Below the pieces are notes generated by a model. The model did no database searches, was not told the DNA's origin, and saw nothing but the letters and a program-made list of their open reading frames with translations. A stretch of DNA of 64,000 nt from positions 13,035,629 through 13,099,628 of the forward strand of contig NC_081546.1 of NCBI RefSeq assembly GCF_901000735.1. The letters run 5' to 3'. Source of the stretch: Corylus avellana. Lineage: Eukaryota > Streptophyta > Magnoliopsida > Fagales > Betulaceae. The stretch's first letter is position 1. Every line of letters begins with the position of its first letter. Shown piece after piece: positions 56,504-64,000 of the stretch. The position numbers were made by a program, and so were the translations under genes.

Positions 56504-57872
56504 CACCCCCAAACTTACATATTGCTAGTCCCTTAGCAATACAAAACTAAAAACAAGAATGGAAAAACAGAAAACAAAAGATCAATCCATCTTTCGTGGG
56601 ATATACGATTGCATTTAGCGCATGCAACAAGCCTTTTAAACCCCTAGGTATCCCTAGAGGACGAGTGAAGTCTCGTGAGGGTTTAACAGGAATGATACCC
56701 ACAAACATTTATGCACTATGTTATTTCATAAACAAGGACTTCCACACAAACACATGGTTTTTAACATCATGAGTAGGTTTATCATAATGAACACCACAAT
56801 CACATCATCAAGATAAGCACAAATCATTCAACTGAAAGATGGAAATTTGAGACAACACATGTTCCAATAAGTGCAATGTGAGACTAACATAAAATCCGGA
56901 GGCTTCAATTTATTCTCAAACTTGGGTGTACTTTAGATGTGATAGGAATTTGCTCAGATGAAACAACCAAGGCTTAATTTTTTTTTTTTTTTTTTTGTAT
57001 AGGCTGTGCAATGCTTAGCTTCCTTAAGCTTTCTAATTGACCCATGTAACGAGTGTTGGGCCAGAGACTCCCAAACCAAATGGTTTTAGGGCACTGGATG
57101 TAGAAACATCCCTAAGGGCTTAATTACTCAAGTCAACTAGGCTACGAAGCCAAACTAGCCATACAACCAACCAAGTTAGGTTTCTCATCTTTTTACGCGA
57201 ACACTCAATGCTTTGTGAGGCATGAGGTCCGGTTACTCAATGAGAAGCTCAAACTGATTTGATTTTTTTTTTTTTTTTTTTTTTTTTTCAAGCCATGGTT
57301 TCATCACACTTCATCCTACCTATCTCAAAATATACCCTAATCAAGTCAAATCTTATACCTCACCGATTCTGTGCTAGTGTGCTCGTGGTGATAAACTCGA
57401 ACATGTGAAATCTCTCTAATCCAACAAGGAGTCAAAAGACTCAGATTCCTACTGACATGCTGTGTTCAAAATGCTAAACAGACCAATGACATGCAAACCA
57501 CAGAATAGGTGTTATCCTTGCTTAATCAATAACATAGCAGATTTTTTTTTTATTTTTTATTTTTTATTATATATATATAACAAAACAACACGAATAATTA
57601 AGGAAAAAGACAGAGAAATGTCTACCCCACCCCCAAACTAAAATGACACATTGTCCCCAATGGGTCCAGAGATACAATACCAGGTGCGCGGCGCAAGTCG
57701 GGTGTAACATAGGAGAATGCTCCCCCAAACTTGAATGGCAGACACTTGCCCTGAAAAACACAACAGAAACAAACAAACAAACAAGATAAAATGGTAAGGG
57801 AAAGAATAAGGGTTGCCTCCCACAAGCGCTAAGTTTTAAGTCTTCAGCCAGACTCTTCACAAAAGACGACAA
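56504..57872 (-). other. Athila 3' internal non-coding region with reiterated polypurine tracts
   Basis: Between the integrase stop and the 3' LTR. CCCCCAAACT-type words (minus: AGTTTGGGGG) occur at 57630-57639, 57722-57732 and, as the LTR-adjacent tract, 56506-56515. Homopolymer runs lie at about 56980, 57260 and 57540. Homologous to 41671-42970. Confidence 0.65.
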
Positions 57873-58910
57873 TCACTCAGAATAACTCGGATCCTCCAAC
57901 AATGTCGTCTCAATCTCCTTACTCCTCAACTCTAAGAATGGTTTTAATCTCTGTCCATTTACCTTGAAGGTGTTACCATTCTGAGGATCCTCAATCTCGA
58001 TGGCCCCATGAGGAAAAACTGTCCGAATGATAAATGGGCCTGTCCACCGAGATTTCAACTTTCCTGGGAAAAGATGTAGCCGTGAATTGTAAAGAAGGAC
58101 TTTCTCACCAGGCTCAAAAGATCGTCTCAAAATGCTCTGGTCATGAGCCTTCTTCATCTGTGCCTTGTAAAACCGAACAGAATCATAAGCATCATTCCTC
58201 AGCTCCTCTAATTCATTGAGTTGGAGCTTCCTTTGTGAGCCAGCCTTCAAAAGATTGAAGTTCAGTTGCTTGATGGCCCAATATGCTCTATGCTCCAACT
58301 CCACGGGAAGATGACATGCCTTCCTATACACAAGCCGATAGGGTGACATCCCAATCGGGGTCTTGAAAGCTGTCCTATATGCCCACAGTGCGTCACTCAA
58401 TCGCATAGACCAATCTTTTCGATTGGGGTTTACTGTCTTTTCCAAAATATGCTTGATCTCGCGATTGGAAACTTCAACCTGTCCACTCGTCTGTGGGTGA
58501 TACGGGGTGGCAACCTTATGTGCGATGAAATACTTCTTCATCAATTGCTAAAAAATCTGATTGCAAAAATGCTTACCTCCATCACTTATAATTGCTCGAG
58601 GCGTACCAAAACGAGCAAAGATAGTGTCTCTTAAAAACTGGACCACAACTCTGTGGTCATTGGTCTTGCATGCAACCGCCTCCACCCATTTGGACACATA
58701 GTTCACAGCAACCAAGATGTACAGATAGCCAAAGGAGTTTGGGAAAGGTCCCATGAAATCGATGCCCCATACATCAAAAATCTCAACAATCAAAATGGGA
58801 CTGAGGGGCATCATATTCCTTCTAGAGATACTCCCTAGCTTCTGACAACGCCCACAAAATATACAATAAGCGTGGGCGTCTCTGAAAAGGGTAGGCCAAT
58901 AGAATCCACA
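57873..58910 (-). pseudogene. Athila-lineage integrase (Ty3/Gypsy pol 3' end)
   Basis: From the gap edge: the end of the H2C2 zinc-binding region ([22 protein letters not shown]), then the integrase core with [14 protein letters not shown] (first Asp), [17 protein letters not shown] (second Asp) and [17 protein letters not shown] (Glu). Then [20 protein letters not shown] and [16 protein letters not shown], typical of Athila, and a C-terminal domain ([20 protein letters not shown]), stopping at 57873. It is interrupted by one in-frame TAG (58547-58545); otherwise the frame is open. Protease and reverse transcriptase lie in or beyond the gap. Confidence 0.9.
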
Positions 58911-59010
58911 NNNNNNNNNNNNNNNNNNNNNNNNNNNNNNNNNNNNNNNNNNNNNNNNNNNNNNNNNNNNNNNNNNNNNNNNNNNNNNNNNNNNNNNNNN
59001 NNNNNNNNNN
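58911..59010. other. Assembly gap, 100 N
   Basis: Exactly 100 N, the usual placeholder for a gap of unknown size. It separates the Athila integrase from the right arm of the inverted repeat. Confidence 0.99.
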
Positions 59011-59400
59011 TGACCCCACGATAGCAGAAGCTTTAGTTACTTGGCGTTTGGTGGAGCTCTGCATGCAATTGGGTCACGAAAAGATCATCTTGGAGGGCGA
59101 CTCATTGGAGATAGTGCAAGCTTTTCGCAAAGAATCCAGTTGCAGTGTAAGGTATGGACATCTTGTGGATGATGCGTAAGTCCTGCTTGACTCAAACACC
59201 CAGTGGGTGATCCAACATGTCAGACGAATAGCCAATGGTGCAGCCCACTAGTTGGCAAAAGCTACCTTACATGCTAATGAGGAGAGAGTTTGGATAGGCA
59301 AGTGCCCTAATTGTATTCACGATGTTGTTCTTACTAAGTAAGGGAATTGTTGATTTTTGCAATATATGAGTTTCACTTCAAAAAAAAAAAAAAAAAAAAA
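59011..59400 (+). pseudogene. RNase H-type LINE 3' end (inverted copy)
   Basis: TIAEALVTWRLVELCMQLGH, LEGDSLEIVQ and GAAH on the plus strand, ending in poly-A at about 59380-59400. Copy of 51549-51938; the 5' part is cut by the gap. Confidence 0.85.
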
Positions 59401-60597
59401 GGTGAGCGTAAAAATTCGACTACGTACCTCAAACTATTCAAGAAATAGAAATTGTGGGAAAAATGAAAGATGTTTTTGCACCATTTCTAACATTGTCTTT
59501 CCACATCTCCCAAAAAAAGAATTTGTTGATCAGGGCTTGATTCTAAAGAGAATTTTGTTGCTTAAAAATATTTTTGAGAACTCAAAGCTCAAAGGATTTT
59601 TGAAGAGATTTTGATCAATTTAATAATCTGATTTAATAGAACATGACAGTAAAAATAATGTTGCTTCACAAGACACAATTTACTAGGTTTCTCATGGGAC
59701 TATGTTAGTGTTAATAAAGTAAAAAATAATGGAAATACATTGTTGGAGGTTGAACCAATAGTTAGGGCCCAGCTCGTTTTTGACACTAAAGGAAGGCTCC
59801 ATGGGGGAGGCCGAACTATGATCGGGAAACATCTCCTATTGTCAATCAGATGAGGATCAGAGATTTAGAGCCGAGGTTGATCGACTAAAGGATATGGCCT
59901 TGAGCCATCCTGCACACTTCCCCAAGCCCTAACAATGATTGGATGCACTGTTAATGCATATCTTTGAACAATTAATGAAGTGAGACGAATTTAGAGTATC
60001 GTCATACCACATAAGCCATGCAATAGTGCAAGTACGTGATAAGGGTCTTATCCCACTTGAAAAGCGAGCACAAGGCATATGTCCTAATTGGAACTCTAGG
60101 ATAATCGAGTAGCGAATTTGGGCTTCACAAGTCATGTGGCTCTTGAGAGGGTAGTACTTATCGAGTCCGATTGTTATATCTACGATCCTTATAGTTAATG
60201 TACCATAAGTTGTAGGTCCAACACTTATGTTTTGCATTCCTCAAAGCCACTACATGTAAGAAAAGAAACATTACATCAATCATGCGCTCCACGAGCCTAT
60301 CTCAAGCTCAGCAAGCCGGGTACAAACTTCTCCTAAGGACATGTAATCTGTGGCTTCTCATACACATGTCAAATTAGTCATTCATCACTTGCAGAGAATA
60401 TGCATCAAGTCCCCCAATTGAGGAAAAAGAAAAATGGAAGAGCACTTGCTCAAGAATACCTAAAAGGACATAAAGATACAAAAGAGAGCTATCAAATGAG
60501 CTAAGGAAAAATAGTAAACAAAAATACCTAGTAATTCTTTCACCTAAAAAAACTCTCATGCTCACTTAAGCATTGGAGGATCTTTGGACCTGACTGA

Positions 60598-62054
60598 AGA
60601 TATTTTGACCCCCTTTTGTGTTGTAGCAGCCTACAAGGACTTTGTCATTAGCATCTCTTTAGGATTCAATTGTCGTAGGCCATTTGGGACTTAAAGTATC
60701 ACATGAAGAATTCGACACAAAAATTGCACCAATATACACCATTTAAACTGTATTCAATAATTTACTTAAACAAAAACACGTGTGATGTCAGAAGTGTGGC
60801 TTCCATTTATGAATAAACATCACATTTATTTAAACACATCATATTTAAACTTGCGCCTCATCAATTTCGTACCATCAAGCATCTTCGTGAATCATGAGTT
60901 TGTGCCTATTGACTAACATTGAAGCAAAGAAACTCTTTTTTGCTGAAGGCTAAAGCTCTCCCAATGGGAAAAAAAATAAAATAAAAAATACAGCTAGATA
61001 GTAACATACTAATAAGGTTTGAGTGCCTAAGCGACAATGATGTGAGCCGTAACCTGGGTCATGTTCCTCCTGGAAAAAACATTACTGGAAATGTTCGGAA
61101 CGTTGGCAATCAGTTCATAGGTTCAGCCATTCAAAAACTTGACGTCAACTTACAACAAGTTGTGGTAGGGCAACGTTGATGGCTTTGCCCTTGAATGAGT
61201 GATTGAAGGTGGGCAACTAGGGCCTTCGAAGGAGATATACATAAGTAAAGGAAGTTTTTTGAGGTCAAGGTAGGGCATTGCGAGATCTACAACTTTGTAT
61301 TTTACAACATATTTCCAATTCGAATATTACTAGGTAAAATTTGGCTCACAAAATTTTTTAGTTGCACCAAAACATCAGGACACCCCAAATGACATCAAGA
61401 CTTATTTTCAAACAACTTAGAAATGTTAGGAATGTGATGCCCAAGTGACAAAAGTTTCTGTCCCAGAACTCGCCAGGATGTTCAAGAGACATTCATGTGA
61501 TGTCCAGGTGATGTCACAATGCCAAGGTGACGCTCGGGTGGCGTCTAGGTGACATTGAATGATGTCCATGTGCTAAGTCTATCTGAAACACTTTCATAGC
61601 ATGTTAAGGTGATGTATAGGTGACATAACATTCATCTGTAACCAATTTCATTAGCACTTGCAGGTGACGTCCAAGTGACGAAGCCTTTTGTGACCAATTC
61701 GTCAGCATTTTCTGGTGACGTCCAAGTGACGTATGATACAGATTGTATAATACCCCAAAATAATAAAATAAGATAATAAAAAACAATTGCCCATCACAGT
61801 TTCTTTGTCATGGTGTCCTTACATTCTGTGTTGAGGTTTTTGTGAGAAGTATAATTAATGTGTTATTCCAATAGAAAATAAATAACTATTATTATAGAAT
61901 AAAAAACTAACCAAATAATAAAATAACTATTCCATATTGGGGGTTTATAATGCATACCACATGTACCCCTACAAGAACAGAGAAAAAAAAAAAAAAAAAA
62001 AGTACCCTTACAAGATATGTAAGTTAGTATCAAGTAGAATAAAATAATATAATT
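60598..62054. repeat. Repeat D (inverted copy of copy 2)
   Basis: Mirror of 48887-50351, including the GACGTC array (about 61380-61735). Confidence 0.85.
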
Positions 62055-62056
62055 AA

Positions 62057-63022
62057 CGTTAATAAAAGCCAGTGAATTTCCATTGTTGCCCATGTTCATC
62101 AGACTTCATAATGGTGGTGATATGCCACCGACTATAGTTTTGGATATCCATGGAAATATGTGTCTTCCATAGTAATGGCAAACCACCGCTCCGCCCTACG
62201 CAATCGACTGCAAACACACTATCGAACCCAGCTCTAAATCATATTGGGTTTCTTTTCCTTCACCAAGCAACAAAGGTTGTAAACTGTTGAAGGGTTCCCA
62301 AGCCCCGACAATTCCAGCTTAAAATACTCATATCGCCCGACGGGGTTGGGAATTAGCCGCCGCCTTCTCCACATCAGTGAATTCTTCTGTCTGCCATTTC
62401 CCACTCTTGCTATGGCTTATATGGCCATCTACACATCCTAATTCCTCCGCCTTACATGTTCAACCTTTAGCTCTCTCCCCCGCCTGCCCCCGTGGAAGAC
62501 TGCTTCCTGCCCTGGCTCGTTTCTTCCAGGTTTGGTAGTCTTCATTTGGGCTTCCGTTATTTTGCACATTCAGACCACAAGCCAACATGCCTATAACATC
62601 CTCTATATTTTTCCCCTTCATAATTTCACATTCCTCTGTGGCTGTCCTTCTCAAATTGACTATTATGCCCCTTATAGATTCATAAGAGGGAGTGGGACAA
62701 GTACACTTCCTAGCCTCTAAGTGGTGATTTTCTTTTTGGGTTTCCACGTCAGCGAATCTCCCCATACTAGGTTGACCATCCTTTCCCTTAGTGCCTGTAT
62801 CCCCTCCTTTATTCGCAATTGTTCCCTTCTTTAAAGCTTCTCTTTTCAGAATGAAACCTTCCTTGCATGGTAAGTTTGACGTACCATTTAAGCTTATGTT
62901 ACATGCACGAATTCCTGTTATGGAATCTTTGTGATTTTCACTCTGCATATCTCCCTTAGAGGATTGTCCCTGAAAAAGGTAATGTTGTTCTTCCATCCTC
63001 CGGTGGCCATAGGTACTCCTTC
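62057..63022 (-). pseudogene. LINE ORF1 tail and endonuclease start (inverted copy)
   Basis: Mirror of 47919-48884. The 195-residue frame ending ARAGSSLPRGQAGERAKG differs from the left copy at only a few residues (for example I/F, M/T, P/L, I/T, S/C). Confidence 0.82.
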
Positions 63023-63908
63023 TGTAATACCCCATAAAAAACACCAATTTTAAAAAGAATTAAAAACGTGATTAATGATTTCATAAAACATGGTTTTATA
63101 CCAAGAGACCTAAACCCTTGTAAGTAACCCAACCCCTTGAGTCTTTTAAGGTAAAACCCAGACCCCACCCCTTTCTGACCATACGTACGCCCAATAGTGG
63201 TACATACGCATCTGTCTTTAGTGAGGACATACGCCGGGGGACCACCCGTACGTACGCTGACCAATCTTTGACCCAGTGGGCAATATACCAAGACATACGC
63301 CTAAACCCTTTTACCCAATGTGTAATAGTATCATACGTACGCCCCTAGTAACCGTACGTAAGCTGCTTTTCAGAACAGCTTGCAGCACCACAACTTTTTC
63401 CCACCTATAAGTACCCCCTTCCCCTTGACCCTTATGCTCCATTCTCATCCCCAAGCTCTCTGAAACCCTTGTGTGAGTGTCTTTGTGAGTTTTGTGAGTT
63501 GGAGAGGAAGAAGGAAGAGAGTTTTGTGTTCTTACCACCTTCCAAGGTAATCCCTTTACCCATTCCATGATATGTTATTGTTGTTACTAGTATTTCATGT
63601 TTTGTAAATGTTTTGGTAAAGCTTTCATACATATTTCTTTGCAAAAGCAAAGTATGTTTTGAAAGGTTTTTAAATCCTTCTTTTATTGCTTTGAGTTGCG
63701 TGATAGCATGATAATTGTCTTGCATGAGTTTGCTTAGTAGCCTAGAAGGAGAGATATCAACCCTTAGATTGAATAGAAGCCTCAAAATACAGTTTGGAGC
63801 TTTTGGCTGGAATACCTAACTTACTGGCAGAACGTACGCTCTCGAGGCCGTACGTACGACCAAGAGGTCAGGTGTCTACCCTTCAGCTCCACTTGTGAAA
63901 CTTAGGTT
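63023..63908 (+). repeat. Family Y LTR, U3 half (inverted copy)
   Basis: Mirror of 47033-47918. It starts TGTAATACCCC, preserving the TG end lost in the left copy, and carries the CGTACG array (63176-63364) upstream of a CCTATAAGTA TATA-like box near 63404. Confidence 0.82.
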
Positions 63909-63913
63909 CTAGT

Positions 63914-64000
63914 TATAACACCCCCAAAATTAGCCTTGGCTAACCTGGTAGGGTTACTGGCAATTGCCTCAGTTAAGCCAACTTGTGGCTAAATGAGGAA
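63914..64000 (-). repeat. End of inner family Y LTR (inverted copy, cut by window edge)
   Basis: TATAACACCCCCAAAATTAGCC onward mirrors 46941-47027. Confidence 0.8.

Larger units (their letters stand above)
59011..64000 (-). repeat. Right arm of the 5-kb inverted repeat
   Basis: Reverse complement of 46941-51938 with only scattered substitutions. The arm starts at the first base after the N gap and reaches the window edge. Confidence 0.95.

Overview
The window is plant nuclear DNA, from a eudicot and most likely a woody, repeat-rich genome. The evidence is two intron-split plant genes (chloroplast-type ABCD2 and a HUA1-like CCCH zinc-finger gene), many degenerate L1-type LINEs, Athila-lineage Ty3/Gypsy remnants, (AT)n, (GT)n and (CT)n microsatellites, and one 100-N assembly gap. 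The eudicot placement is an inference from family resemblance; nothing fixes the species.

Layout: (1) 1-2031, minus strand: the 5' half of an ABCD2-like half-transporter gene, which runs off the left edge. (2) 2032-5487: AT-rich spacer with a tRNA-derived SINE in a perfect 13-bp target-site duplication. (3) 5488-31465, minus strand: a complete 12-exon gene for a HUA1 orthologue of about 544 residues with six CCCH fingers. All splice sites could be placed by eye and the frame closes through every exon. Its intron 6 (about 13.8 kb) and intron 2 (about 5.9 kb) are filled with LINEs, including a LINE nested in an older opposite-strand LINE. (4) 31466-50351: a TE cluster starting about 270 bp upstream of the HUA1 start codon. 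It holds an LTR with a GGTCGACCGG array, a LINE ORF1/endonuclease piece split by a solo LTR, and a nest resolved from four target-site duplications: minus-strand solo LTR, plus-strand solo LTR of the same family inside it, then inside that a third solo LTR and an Athila-like gag-only element. (5) 50352-58910: unassigned repeat sequence, an RNase H-type LINE interrupted by a solo LTR, a hAT-like fragment, and the 3' end of an Athila element with integrase. (6) 58911-59010: N gap. (7) 59011-64000: a near-identical reverse-complement copy of 46941-51938 that begins exactly at the gap.

The most unusual signal is in the LTRs. Four otherwise different LTR types each carry, just upstream of the TATA box in U3, an array of short CpG-containing words: CGTACG, CGATCG or GTCGAC depending on family. 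A fourth word type, GACGTC, is arrayed in another repeat. The two host genes have no evident joint function; both simply lie on the minus strand. Everything else is mobile-element sequence in various states of decay.
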